Source: Xenorhabdus eapokensis
Lineage (GTDB): Bacteria; Pseudomonadota; Gammaproteobacteria; Enterobacterales; Enterobacteriaceae
NCBI RefSeq assembly: GCF_001908105.1
Contig: NZ_MKGQ01000019.1
Location: 1 to 43,128, forward strand
Direction of reading: 5' to 3'
Length of the DNA: 43,128 nt
A model generated the notes under the pieces. That model saw only the letters and a program-made list of their open reading frames with translations, had not been told where the DNA came from and did no database searches. Positions within the stretch are counted from its first letter, which is position 1, and every line of letters begins with the position of its first letter. The position numbers were made by a program, and so were the translations under genes. Of the stretch, positions 25,086 to 32,799 are shown in pieces.

Positions 25086-25110
25086 GCCTGTGGAGAGTGA
25101 GGAGTGAACT

Positions 25111-26136
25111 ATGGAAAAAAAGAATTGCGCGTTGGCAACCATGAAAGATGTTGCCAAAATGGCTGGCGTTTCTACCGCAACCGTATCAAGAACATTAATG
25201 AATCCTGACAAGGTTTCTGTCCGTACACGTCAGAAGGTTGAGAATGCGGTATTGGAAGTGGGTTACTATCCCCACAACCTGGCCAAAAATTCACGGCGTA
25301 ATGAATCCAGAACTATCTTGGTTATTGTTCCCAATATCAGTGATCCCTTCTTTACTGAGGTTATTCGGGGCATTGAAGAAACCGCGACTAAACATGGTTA
25401 CCTGGTTCTGATTGGTGATTGCAGGCATCAACAACAGCAAGAACATGCGTTTATCAATCTTCTGATCACCAAACGCATTGATGGTATGGTGCTACTGGGT
25501 TCCAACATTCCTTTCGATGTTCCCAAAGAGGAACAAAAAAACCTGCCTCCAATGGTTATGGCTAATGAATTCGCTCCTGAACTGGAACTCCCCACTGTCC
25601 ATATTGATAACCTGACAGCCGCCTTCAATGCCACTCATCATTTGCAAAAATTGGGACATAAACGTATTGCCTGCATTACCGGGCCGGAAACCATGCCACT
25701 GTGCCACTATCGCTTGCAAGGTTACATCCAGGCATTGCGACGCTCAGGAGAAGATATCCGCGAAGAATATATTATCCGCGGTGATTTCACCTATGAAAGC
25801 GGAGCGACATCGGCGGCAACCCTGCTTACCCTGCCAGAACCGCCAAGTGCTATTTTTTGTCATAGTGATGTCATGGCAATAGGCGCAATGTGGCAAGCTA
25901 AAAAAATGGGATTAAAATTACCAGAAGATCTCTCTATTGTCGGTTTCGATAATTTAAACCTGGCTCAATACTGCGAACCAGCCCTAACTACAGTGGAACA
26001 TCCCCGCTATGAGATTGGGTATCACTCCATTCTGTTATTGCTGGAACAGCTTCAAGGTCGTTTGGTTTCCAAAGATTCAAGATTATTGGAGGCAGAATTG
26101 ATTATCCGTGCGAGTACTTGTTCGCCTAAAAGCTAG
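25111..26136 (+). CDS. cytR: LacI-family nucleoside catabolism repressor CytR
   Basis: Represses nucleoside uptake and catabolic genes together with CRP and is relieved by cytidine. The 341-residue protein has the N-terminal helix-turn-helix TMKDVAKMAGVSTATVSRTLMNP (about 10-32) and a periplasmic-binding-like effector domain. Segments such as NLPPMVMANEFAPELELPTVHIDNLTAAF and GPETMPLCHYRLQGYIQALRR match E. coli CytR as recalled. The start ATG at 25111 has a strong GAGGAGTGA ribosome site. ftsN follows 72 bp later. Confidence 0.94.
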   Translation: MEKKNCALATMKDVAKMAGVSTATVSRTLMNPDKVSVRTRQKVENAVLEVGYYPHNLAKNSRRNESRTILVIVPNISDPFFTEVIRGIEETATKHGYLVLIGDCRHQQQQEHAFINLLITKRIDGMVLLGSNIPFDVPKEEQKNLPPMVMANEFAPELELPTVHIDNLTAAFNATHHLQKLGHKRIACITGPETMPLCHYRLQGYIQALRRSGEDIREEYIIRGDFTYESGATSAATLLTLPEPPSAIFCHSDVMAIGAMWQAKKMGLKLPEDLSIVGFDNLNLAQYCEPALTTVEHPRYEIGYHSILLLLEQLQGRLVSKDSRLLEAELIIRASTCSPKS

Positions 26137-26208
26137 GCAAATAACGACAGCTTAAGTAACATTAGTTATCTATTCTTCAATTTTTTAAATAACTTAGTGA
26201 ATTAAACA

Positions 26209-27033
26209 GTGGCACAACGAGATTATGTGAGTCGCGGGCGTAGCAATCCCCGTCGGAAAAGTACTGGTAAGAAAAAAAATCAGGCTCAAGGATTACCCAA
26301 AACTACATTAGCCGTTGCTGTGGCCTTAGTGGTCATGTTTATTGGTGGGCTTTATTTCATCGTACACAATAAACAGGAAGAAAATAAGCAGGAAGAGAGT
26401 GCACAAAATGCCTCACAGTCCCATCATCAAACCAAGGGGCACGGCCTGCCACCAAAACCAGAAGAGCGCTGGAGTTATATCAAGGAATTGGAAAATCGTC
26501 CTGTTAATGAATCTTCCATACAGGAGCCCGATGCAACCGTAAATAAACCGCTAAACCAGCCCCCTCAGCTAACACCTGAGCAAAGACAGCTACTCGAACA
26601 AATGCAAGCAGATATGCGCCAACCGCCTATTTCATTGAAAGAGGTACCTTATAACAGTGAACTTGTTCCACGTTCACATGTGTTGATCAATCCTCCTGCG
26701 CAACAGCAACATATTGAACAGATTTTGCCAGAACAAAAGCCGGCAGCCGTGCCGGAAAAAAGGCCTTCAGTTTCTTCCCAAGCCAGTACAAAGTCTGAAA
26801 CCAATGAGGCGAAATTGATGCTACAATGTGGCTCTTTCCGCGCAATGGAACAGGCGGAATCCGTCCGTGCCAGCCTTGCATTTGCCGGCATTGAGAGTCA
26901 GATTACCACGAAAGATAATTGGAACCGTGTTGTACTTGGCCCTTATAAAAATAAAGCCAGCGCTGAAAAAATGCGCGAACGGGTTGCAGGAGCTGGTGTA
27001 CCTGGCTGTATTCTCCGCCCCACTGGGGGTTGA
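26209..27033 (+). CDS. ftsN: Cell division protein FtsN
   Basis: Bitopic inner-membrane protein that triggers septal peptidoglycan synthesis. The 274-residue product begins MAQRDYVSRGRSNPRRK (GTG start). It has a short basic cytoplasmic tail, a transmembrane segment at about 31-51, a low-complexity Gln/Pro-rich periplasmic linker (about 52-200) and a C-terminal SPOR domain (about 202-272) that binds denuded glycan. Two cysteines in the SPOR domain (LMLQCGSF and VPGCIL) can form the conserved disulfide. It is shorter than E. coli FtsN (319), mostly in the linker. Its stop codon overlaps the sigma-32 promoter of hslV. Confidence 0.94.
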   Translation: MAQRDYVSRGRSNPRRKSTGKKKNQAQGLPKTTLAVAVALVVMFIGGLYFIVHNKQEENKQEESAQNASQSHHQTKGHGLPPKPEERWSYIKELENRPVNESSIQEPDATVNKPLNQPPQLTPEQRQLLEQMQADMRQPPISLKEVPYNSELVPRSHVLINPPAQQQHIEQILPEQKPAAVPEKRPSVSSQASTKSETNEAKLMLQCGSFRAMEQAESVRASLAFAGIESQITTKDNWNRVVLGPYKNKASAEKMRERVAGAGVPGCILRPTGG

Positions 27034-27056
27034 AAAAGCGGAAAGCTCCCCCATCT
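27030..27056 (+). promoter_or_regulatory. Sigma-32 heat-shock promoter of hslVU
   Basis: TTGAAA (27030-27035), a 13-bp spacer and CCCCATCT (27049-27056) match the sigma-32 consensus CTTGAAA, 11-16 bp, CCCCATNT almost perfectly. The -35 overlaps the ftsN stop codon (27031-27033). It lies about 115 bp upstream of hslV, as expected for a heat-shock operon. Confidence 0.8.
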
Positions 27057-27170
27057 TAGTCTCTAATAATATACACATGGTGCTTTTATCAGCAGTGCGT
27101 AAGCAATTGTGGGATAACACATTCATGCTCCGTGTGTACCATCTTCTATTTTGTAACCAGGGGCTAACTC

Positions 27171-27701
27171 GTGACTACAATCGTAAGTGTTCGCCGTAAT
27201 GGCAAAGTCGTCATCGGTGGTGATGGACAAGCAACAATGGGTCATACCGTTATGAAAGGCAATGTCCGCAAAGTACGCCGCCTTTACAACGACAAAGTCA
27301 TCGCGGGTTTTGCCGGCGGTACTGCTGATGCCTTCACTCTGTTCGAGCTGTTCGAACGGAAACTCGAAATGCATCAAGGACATCTAACCAAAGCAGCCGT
27401 TGAGCTTGCCAAAGACTGGCGAACGGATCGCATGCTGCGCAAGCTGGAAGCCTTGCTTGCTGTCGCAGATGAAAATGCGTCTCTGATCATTACAGGTAAT
27501 GGTGATGTGATTCAGCCAGAAAATGATCTCATCGCCATTGGTTCCGGTGGATCATATGCACAGGCGGCTGCTCGCGCTATGTTGGAAACAACCGAACTCA
27601 GTGCCAGAGAAATCGCAGAACGCGCTCTGACTATCGCTGGCGATATCTGTATCTACACCAACCATAATCACAACTTCGAAGAACTACCTTCGAAATCGTA
27701 A
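27171..27701 (+). CDS. hslV: ATP-dependent protease peptidase subunit HslV
   Basis: Proteasome-like peptidase of the HslUV (ClpQY) complex, which degrades misfolded proteins and SulA. The 176-residue product starts with GTG. After Met removal the N-terminal threonine of [10 protein letters not shown] is the catalytic nucleophile. [15 protein letters not shown] and [19 protein letters not shown] are conserved. An AGGGG ribosome site precedes the start. hslU follows after 11 bp. Confidence 0.96.
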   Translation: MTTIVSVRRNGKVVIGGDGQATMGHTVMKGNVRKVRRLYNDKVIAGFAGGTADAFTLFELFERKLEMHQGHLTKAAVELAKDWRTDRMLRKLEALLAVADENASLIITGNGDVIQPENDLIAIGSGGSYAQAAARAMLETTELSAREIAERALTIAGDICIYTNHNHNFEELPSKS

Positions 27702-27712
27702 GGATAGATAGT

Positions 27713-29044
27713 ATGTCTGAAATGACTCCTCGCGAAATTGTCAGCGAACTTAATAATCACATCATCGGTCAGGACAAAGCAAAACGTGCTGTTGCTATTG
27801 CCCTGCGTAATCGCTGGCGCCGCATGCAGTTGAATGAATCACTGCGTCATGAAGTCACGCCAAAAAATATTTTGATGATAGGCCCAACCGGTGTCGGTAA
27901 AACCGAGATTGCCCGTCGTCTGGCAAAACTGGCCAACGCTCCATTTATCAAGGTTGAAGCCACTAAATTCACCGAAGTGGGTTATGTCGGTAAAGAAGTC
28001 GATTCCATCATTCGCGATCTCACTGATGCCGCAGTCAAAATGGTGCGTCTGCAATCCATTGAGAAGAATCGCTATCGTGCAGAAGAGTTAGCTGAAGAGC
28101 GTATTCTGGATGTCTTGCTGCCACCAGCAAAAAATAACTGGGGACAAGCAGAACCTCAATCGGAACCCTCTTCAACCCGTCAGGCATTCCGCAAGAAATT
28201 GCGTGAAGGCCAATTAGACGATAAAGAAATTGAAATTGAAGTTTCAGCCGCTCCAGTTGGTGTTGAAATCATGGCACCTCCGGGCATGGAAGAGATGACA
28301 AATCAGTTACAATCCATGTTCCAAAACCTGGCAGGCCAGCGTCAAAAAAACCGTAAGATGAAAATCAAAGACGCATTCAAGTTGCTGGTCGAAGAAGAAG
28401 CGGCAAAACTGGTCAATCCTGAAGAACTAAAACAGCAGGCAATTGATGCAGTTGAACAACACGGCATCGTTTTCATTGATGAGATCGATAAGATTTGTAA
28501 ACGCGGTCAAACTTCCGGTCCAGATGTTTCCCGTGAAGGTGTCCAGCGCGATCTACTGCCACTTGTCGAAGGCTGCACAGTTTCCACTAAACACGGCATG
28601 GTCAAAACTGATCACATCCTGTTTATCGCCTCCGGTGCATTCCAGGTTGCCAGCCCTTCTGATTTGATCCCTGAACTTCAAGGCCGCTTGCCAATCCGTG
28701 TTGAATTGCAAGCCCTGACCACCGAAGACTTTGAACGCATCCTGACCGAACCTAATGCTTCACTGACTGAACAGTACAAGGCCCTGATGGCAACTGAAGG
28801 CATGAATATTGAATTCACGACTGACGGTATCCGTAAAATTGCGGAAGCAGCATGGCAAGTTAATGAAACCACTGAGAACATCGGTGCCCGTCGTCTGCAC
28901 ACCGTGCTTGAACGTATGATGGAAGACATCTCTTTTGACGCCAGCGAACGGCAAGGACAATCTGTCGAAATCAATGCCGATTATGTCAAAGAGCACCTGG
29001 ATGAACTGGTTGCAGATGAAGATTTGAGTCGGTTTATTTTATAA
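27713..29044 (+). CDS. hslU: ATP-dependent protease ATPase subunit HslU
   Basis: AAA+ unfoldase hexamer that feeds substrates to HslV. The 443-residue protein equals E. coli HslU in length. It has Walker [14 protein letters not shown] (about 58-70), the pore GYVGKEVDS loop, a helical I-domain insertion (about 110-240), Walker B FIDEIDKI, sensor and arginine finger [18 protein letters not shown], and the C-terminal SRFIL tail that docks into HslV. It is cotranscribed with hslV. Confidence 0.97.
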   Translation: MSEMTPREIVSELNNHIIGQDKAKRAVAIALRNRWRRMQLNESLRHEVTPKNILMIGPTGVGKTEIARRLAKLANAPFIKVEATKFTEVGYVGKEVDSIIRDLTDAAVKMVRLQSIEKNRYRAEELAEERILDVLLPPAKNNWGQAEPQSEPSSTRQAFRKKLREGQLDDKEIEIEVSAAPVGVEIMAPPGMEEMTNQLQSMFQNLAGQRQKNRKMKIKDAFKLLVEEEAAKLVNPEELKQQAIDAVEQHGIVFIDEIDKICKRGQTSGPDVSREGVQRDLLPLVEGCTVSTKHGMVKTDHILFIASGAFQVASPSDLIPELQGRLPIRVELQALTTEDFERILTEPNASLTEQYKALMATEGMNIEFTTDGIRKIAEAAWQVNETTENIGARRLHTVLERMMEDISFDASERQGQSVEINADYVKEHLDELVADEDLSRFIL

Positions 29045-29094
29045 TCAGTCATATTATTGGTTTGATTAGCGCCAATAATTTGCCGGACTTATTG

Positions 29095-29125
29095 AAATGG
29101 GGGGCTTTTAGCCTCCCATTTTGCT
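29095..29125 (+). terminator. Terminator of hslVU
   Basis: A 12-bp stem with one G-T pair (29095-29106 with 29110-29121) has a 3-nt loop and is followed by a T-rich tract. A second 8-bp stem at 29053-29060/29072-29079 precedes it. Both lie between hslU and menA. Confidence 0.75.
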
Positions 29126-29161
29126 ATTTTCGATGGTATAAAATTTATTACATCAATCATA

Positions 29162-30097
29162 ATGACAAACAGTGACAATATGAGCTCAACAACGTCTATC
29201 AGTCAGATGCAGGCATGGCTGGAAAGTTTACGCCCCAAAACGCTCCCACTGGCCGTTGCTGCCGTCATCACAGGTTCAGCCCTTGCGTCATGGACAGGGC
29301 ATTTCAAATGGCCTGTCGCGTTACTGGCTTTATTAACCGCAGCCATGTTGCAAATTCTTTCCAACCTCGCCAACGATTATGGTGACGTCACCAAAGGCAG
29401 TGATACCGAAAAACGCATTGGCCCAAAACGCGGTATGCAAAAAGGCCTGATTACCGCAAAGCAGATGAAAAATGCATTGAAGATCGCTGTGCTGATCTCT
29501 TGTTTATCAGGAAGTTCCCTCATTGCTGTGGCCTGCAATAATCCAGATGACATTATCGGATTCTTGATTCTGGGGTTACTGGCGATTGTCGCTGCCATTA
29601 CTTATACCGTGGGTACTCGCCCTTATGGTTATCTGGGGCTGGGGGACATTTCTGTCCTGATTTTCTTTGGTTGGTTGAGCGTTCTTGGTACTTACTATCT
29701 GCAAGCTGGTACTTTTTCCCTAAGCACCATTTTGCCCGCAACTGCCAGTGGCTTACTCTCCGTCGCAGTCTTGAACATTAATAATCTACGCGATATCGAA
29801 AGTGACCGCCAAAACGGCAAAAATACGTTGGCTGTCCGGTTAGGAGGAAAAAAGGCTCGCTATTACCATGCCACCGTTTTGCTAACTGCCATGCTCTGCC
29901 TTGTCACCTTCACATTCCTATACCTGGATAATGGGTTTAGTTGGTTGTTCCTGCTTGCTTTTCCCCTGCTGTTAAAACATATGGGGCAAGTGCTGAGTGA
30001 TCCAACACCTGAAGGCATGCGTCCCAAGTTAGTGCAAATGGTCAAAGCGGCACTATTGACGAATATTCTGTTTTCCATTGGATTGGTACTTAATTAG
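29162..30097 (+). CDS. menA: 1,4-dihydroxy-2-naphthoate octaprenyltransferase
   Basis: Membrane prenyltransferase that makes demethylmenaquinone. The 311-residue UbiA-superfamily protein has several transmembrane helices. The two Asp-rich prenyl-diphosphate motifs are visible: NLANDYGDVTKGSD (around 68-81) and NNLRDIESDRQNGKNTL (around 207-223). The LESLRPKTLPLA start region is typical of MenA. The ATG at 29162 is used; one at 29180 (MSSTTSIS) is also possible. Confidence 0.94.
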   Translation: MTNSDNMSSTTSISQMQAWLESLRPKTLPLAVAAVITGSALASWTGHFKWPVALLALLTAAMLQILSNLANDYGDVTKGSDTEKRIGPKRGMQKGLITAKQMKNALKIAVLISCLSGSSLIAVACNNPDDIIGFLILGLLAIVAAITYTVGTRPYGYLGLGDISVLIFFGWLSVLGTYYLQAGTFSLSTILPATASGLLSVAVLNINNLRDIESDRQNGKNTLAVRLGGKKARYYHATVLLTAMLCLVTFTFLYLDNGFSWLFLLAFPLLLKHMGQVLSDPTPEGMRPKLVQMVKAALLTNILFSIGLVLN

Positions 30098-30102
30098 CGT
30101 TA

Positions 30103-30126
30103 CCGTCTCAACCGAGGCGGATTTAT
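30103..30126 (+). terminator. Possible terminator of menA
   Basis: A CCGTCTC/GAGGCGG stem (30103-30109 with 30114-30120, one T-G pair) is followed by ATTTATT. The T tract is interrupted, so this is a weak call. Confidence 0.4.
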
Positions 30127-30188
30127 TCATTGAGTATCTGGCTTAAACCAGCATGAATACCGAGTTTATGTTATTCGATATTTTCTAG

Positions 30189-30208
30189 GGGTACACCCTT
30201 GTGTACCC
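30189..30208. repeat. Perfect inverted repeat with GTAC core downstream of doc
   Basis: GGGTACAC, CCTT, GTGTACCC forms a perfect 8-bp inverted repeat between menA and doc. It shares the GTAC core of the putative Phd operator 690 bp away. It may be a hairpin ending doc, an operator copy, or chance. No T tract is attached on either strand. Confidence 0.5.
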
Positions 30209-30251
30209 ATCTGAACGAGATGTTCCTTACATCCTCAAAAACGTGCTGTTA

Positions 30252-30650
30252 TCATGGATTATAGCTTGGGTTAGTATAGTCCACCAATTCGCGCAGGTGC
30301 TGTGCCAACTGGTCAATAGTTTTCTCACCCGTGGCAGCTTCTACCGTTAAGTTTTCCAATGTATTGTCGTTATCACGGAGCTTGATACCATTGCGGTAGA
30401 GAAAAATCATGGTAACAAAAAACGCCGTGCGCTTATTACCATCATTGAAAATATGACCACGAGCGATAGCAACCCAATAGGTGGCTGCAAGTTCAAAAAT
30501 GTCTGTTACACCTTCGTAGTGTGTACGGTTTTGTACTCGATAGATGAGTGCTTCGGCTCTGCCAGAGTCAGGCATTCCAGCAACGCCGGGAAGCCGCTGT
30601 AATATACGGTCATGAAAAGCGATAATTTCCTGTGCGCTGACCCATATCAT
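30252..30650 (-). CDS. doc: Doc-family toxin of a Phd-Doc toxin-antitoxin module
   Basis: A 132-residue Fic/Doc-fold toxin. The Doc form of the Fic motif, HIFNDGNKRTA, is at 66-76, giving H66, D70, N72, K73 and R74, the same numbering as phage P1 Doc. The NKR in place of the Fic GNGR explains why Doc-type proteins act as kinases; P1 Doc phosphorylates EF-Tu. The substrate here is inferred from that family. Its ATG overlaps the antitoxin stop by 4 bp (ATGA), indicating translational coupling. No catalytic residue is missing, so it looks active. It is absent from the E. coli menA-rraA interval and was probably acquired. Confidence 0.92.
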   Translation of the reverse strand: MIWVSAQEIIAFHDRILQRLPGVAGMPDSGRAEALIYRVQNRTHYEGVTDIFELAATYWVAIARGHIFNDGNKRTAFFVTMIFLYRNGIKLRDNDNTLENLTVEAATGEKTIDQLAQHLRELVDYTNPSYNP

Positions 30651-30868
30651 CGGTTTGTCAGTGCCTCTACCGTATGCCCATGACGTTGCATAATCGAATC
30701 AAACTCTGCATCCAGTTTGGCATTCTGGTATGCCTCGAATTCTGCCTTACTGATAACGACTGCTGAGCTGCCGTTTCGACGAGTAATCTCAACAGGTTCG
30801 CCGTGAGTAGCAGCATCCAACACTTCTGAAATATTGGCTCGTGCTTGGGTTGAGGTGTATGTACGCAT
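30647..30868 (-). CDS. phd: Phd-family antitoxin
   Basis: A 73-residue antitoxin, MRTYTSTQARANISEVLDAATHG at the N terminus, with the Phd/YefM DNA-binding fold and a C-terminal tail (about 48-73) likely to cover the Doc active site. The ATG at 30868 has a GGAGA ribosome site nine bases upstream. An in-frame codon at 30904 would add twelve unconserved residues and lies within the promoter. It is the first gene of a coupled pair with doc and is presumably autorepressed through the upstream palindrome. Confidence 0.9.
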   Translation of the reverse strand: MRTYTSTQARANISEVLDAATHGEPVEITRRNGSSAVVISKAEFEAYQNAKLDAEFDSIMQRHGHTVEALTNR

Positions 30869-30883
30869 AATATATCTCCAAAG

Positions 30884-30923
30884 ATGTACGTATAAATTGT
30901 ACATATTTTGTGTATTTATTCAA
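30884..30923 (-). promoter_or_regulatory. phd-doc promoter and autoregulatory operator
   Basis: On the minus strand a TTGAAT -35 (30918-30923) and a TACAAT -10 (30896-30901) are 16 bp apart. The -10 lies within an inverted repeat ATGTAC...GTACAT (30884-30889 with 30899-30904). Phd-type antitoxins bind such GTAC-containing palindromes to repress their operon. Binding here would cover the promoter. Confidence 0.6.
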
Positions 30924-31042
30924 CAATAGGGATCTCTGTACGAATTACCTTTACGTGCGGCTTTTTTATATCTTCATACAACACAACCAATCGCACGCTA
31001 AGCTATCGGGTGCAAAAACCTCCCGACGAACGATGTAATGGA

Positions 31043-31150
31043 TTACAGCGTTGGTTAAAAGGCGTGATAACTCGTAGCGGACTCAATAAGGCAGCGGTAG
31101 CGCTGGCAAATAAAAATGCCCGAATAGCGTGGGCACTGGTCAACCAATAA
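31043..31150 (+). pseudogene. IS110-family transposase C-terminal remnant
   Basis: The frame reads RWLKGVITRSGLNKAAVALANKNARIAWALVNQ and then stops. The NKAAVALANKNARIAWAL segment is typical of the C-terminal end of IS110/IS1111-family transposases as I know them. No N-terminal RuvC-like DEDD domain or other transposase part is present; upstream sequence runs straight into the phd promoter. It is a decayed fragment of about 35 codons. It suggests the toxin-antitoxin pair entered at a site disturbed by an insertion sequence. Confidence 0.65.
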
Positions 31151-31226
31151 TCGAGTTATGAAACGCGATGAGTCACCCTTTATGTAGCAAAAGCCCATAA
31201 ATTGATGTCATTAACAGGTAGTCCCG

Positions 31227-31291
31227 ACTCTCTGTGAACCTGGTAACCCGATCAGTCTATCGAGACTGTTGAATTAATAAAGACAGAGAGT
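31227..31291. repeat. Nested inverted repeats downstream of the IS110 remnant
   Basis: A perfect 9-bp outer repeat (31227-31235 with 31283-31291) encloses a perfect 6-bp stem with tetraloop (31253-31258 with 31263-31268). It lies 77 bp after the transposase remnant and before rraA. It may be the 3' end structure of the lost insertion sequence. The remainder of the 361-bp stretch up to rraA (31151-31511) shows no gene. Confidence 0.55.
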
Positions 31292-31511
31292 GCGAATTTT
31301 CATCAGGACTCACTGAAGCCAAATATATGTTTGCGACTACGTTGTCAGAAAAATTCATCTACCCACTTGAATTAAGTCGGTGTCCATATATCGGGTTAAT
31401 TAAGCAAATAGGCATCAATTTTACATATAGGTTTCAAGATTGATGGTTTTGCCAACATTGGCTTTAAAAGGATATACTGTCCGCTCCTTGCATAAACCAG
31501 ACGTAAATCCC

Positions 31512-32009
31512 ATGAAATATGATACTTCCGAACTTTGTGATATCTATCAAGAAGATATTAATGTGGTAGAGCCCATCTTCTCCAACTTTGGTGGACGTAC
31601 TTCATTTGGTGGTCAAATCATCACAGTGAAATGTTTTGAAGATAATGGCCTTCTCTATGATTTACTTGAAGAAAATGGACATGGTCGCATTTTGCTCGTT
31701 GATGGTGGTGGATCAGTACGCAAGGCGCTAGTTGATGCCGAACTGGCTCAACTCGCCGTCAATAATGAATGGGAAGGCATTGTCGTCTATGGCGCAGTGC
31801 GTCAGGTCGATTATCTCGCAGAGCTTGATATTGGAATTCAGGCAATGGCTGCTATTCCTGCTGGCTCCAATAGCGAAGGGGTGGGAGAAAGTGATATCAG
31901 AGTGAATTTTGGTGGCGTCACATTCTTCTCTGGTGACTATCTTTACGCAGATAATACTGGCATTGTCTTATCAGATTTCCCTCTGGAAATTGACGAAGAG
32001 CTAAGTTAA
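31512..32009 (+). CDS. rraA: Ribonuclease E activity regulator RraA
   Basis: Trimeric protein that binds RNase E and inhibits its action on a subset of mRNAs. The 165-residue product from the ATG at 31512 starts [21 protein letters not shown], aligned with E. coli RraA (161). In-frame starts upstream at 31440 add 24 residues with no conservation. There is no clear ribosome site before 31512. [19 protein letters not shown] and [19 protein letters not shown] are conserved. It converges with zapB across a terminator that now contains an inserted element. Confidence 0.93.
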   Translation: MKYDTSELCDIYQEDINVVEPIFSNFGGRTSFGGQIITVKCFEDNGLLYDLLEENGHGRILLVDGGGSVRKALVDAELAQLAVNNEWEGIVVYGAVRQVDYLAELDIGIQAMAAIPAGSNSEGVGESDIRVNFGGVTFFSGDYLYADNTGIVLSDFPLEIDEELS

Positions 32010-32019
32010 AGAGATACAA

Positions 32020-32210
32020 AAAAGGGCGCAATTATCCTGTCTTTTAGTCACAATTTTTTATCATGCTGTTTTTTATATGAATTATTTTGAACCTCTCAAT
32101 ACAGTGCTAAAAAATGTTTTATTTAAAATCAGATAGATAGTTTTTTCAAATTACGGTCATTTGACCGTAATTTGAGATGTGACTAAAAGACAGGCAATTA
32201 TCGCCCTTTT
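32020..32210. terminator. Split rraA/zapB bidirectional terminator
   Basis: AAAAGGGCG (32020-32028) and CGCCCTTTT (32202-32210) are perfect complements. If the 157-bp insert and one 9-bp copy of the duplication are removed, they form a compact 9-bp stem with a 7-nt loop CAATTAT and T tracts in both directions. This is a textbook bidirectional terminator between rraA and zapB. It is now interrupted in its loop, although the arms can still pair around the insert. Confidence 0.75.
32037..32193. mobile_element. 157-bp MITE-like element with Tn5-like ends
   Basis: The ends are a perfect 16-bp inverted repeat starting CTGTCTTTTAGTCACA (32037-32052 with 32178-32193). It is flanked by a 9-bp direct repeat GCAATTATC (32028-32036 and 32194-32202). 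Inside is a perfect 13-bp palindrome (32147-32159 with 32162-32174, TT centre). There is no open frame of note. The CTGTCT start, terminal ACA and 9-bp duplication resemble IS4/IS50-group elements such as Tn5. It is therefore probably a non-autonomous element moved in trans by a transposase encoded elsewhere. Confidence 0.82.
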
Positions 32211-32230
32211 CAGCCAAGCCGTTGGATACC

Positions 32231-32473
32231 TTATTGTACATCTTCCATCTTACCCAACAGAGTGCGTAAGCGCTCTTGCCATGCTGTTTGTTCTTGTTTG
32301 AGCTGCTCATTTTCACGTACCAGAGAATCACGGCTATCCGCCATATTCTGGACATCCTGAGATAAGACGGCATTCTTTTCTTTTAATTCTTCAATTTCCA
32401 TTTGCAGCAAAGTGATGGTATCAATCGCCTGCTGAACTTTAGATTCTAGTTTCTCAAAAACTTCAAATGACAT
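32231..32473 (-). CDS. zapB: Cell division protein ZapB
   Basis: Small coiled-coil protein that stabilises the Z-ring and links it, through ZapA and MatP, to the chromosome terminus. The 80-residue product is almost wholly heptad-repeat: [20 protein letters not shown] at the start and leucine-rich turns through the middle. Length matches E. coli ZapB (81). The leader contains a GGGGCCCC palindrome (32477-32484) at its ribosome site. The MITE lies 21 bp past its stop. Confidence 0.94.
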   Translation of the reverse strand: MSFEVFEKLESKVQQAIDTITLLQMEIEELKEKNAVLSQDVQNMADSRDSLVRENEQLKQEQTAWQERLRTLLGKMEDVQ

Positions 32474-32799
32474 TCTGGGGCCCCTCTTGTAAGCAATGTT
32501 ATTGATTGTATTTAGCCTATTAACGTCTGTCTAGTTTCATCCTTGCAATCTGCGGCATAACGCGAAATATAGTGACCAAACCCAAATGTCTATAAGATCA
32601 CATTTCCAAGCTCAATAAAACTGCAAATAAATGCGAATTCGCTCATTTTGTTGACGCAACACGCAGATTTCAATTTCGCTATTTCTCGTTTACGCGCATT
32701 AACGATAAATTCACAGGCACCTTTCTCTTAATACATAAGAAAGGACTAATAATTAATCTCTCTCCCCCTGTACTTTGTTATTGGATATAGGATATAGAA
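32474..32799. promoter_or_regulatory. zapB-glpF divergent regulatory region
   Basis: These 326 bp contain no gene. A CRP-like site is at 32587-32602 (TGTCT, 6 bp, TCACA) within a longer AAATG...CATTT dyad. A perfect GCGAATTCGC palindrome (32633-32642) within ATGCGAATTCGCTCAT could be a GlpR operator. TTTCGC and TAACGATAAAT motifs follow. E. coli glpFK is activated by CRP and repressed by GlpR, which fits, but individual GlpR sites are tentative. Confidence 0.45.

Noticed and set aside
30908..31042. Upstream part of the 80-codon frame containing the IS110 tail
   Set aside because: The first 45 codons cover the phd promoter and resemble no transposase; only the last part is convincing.
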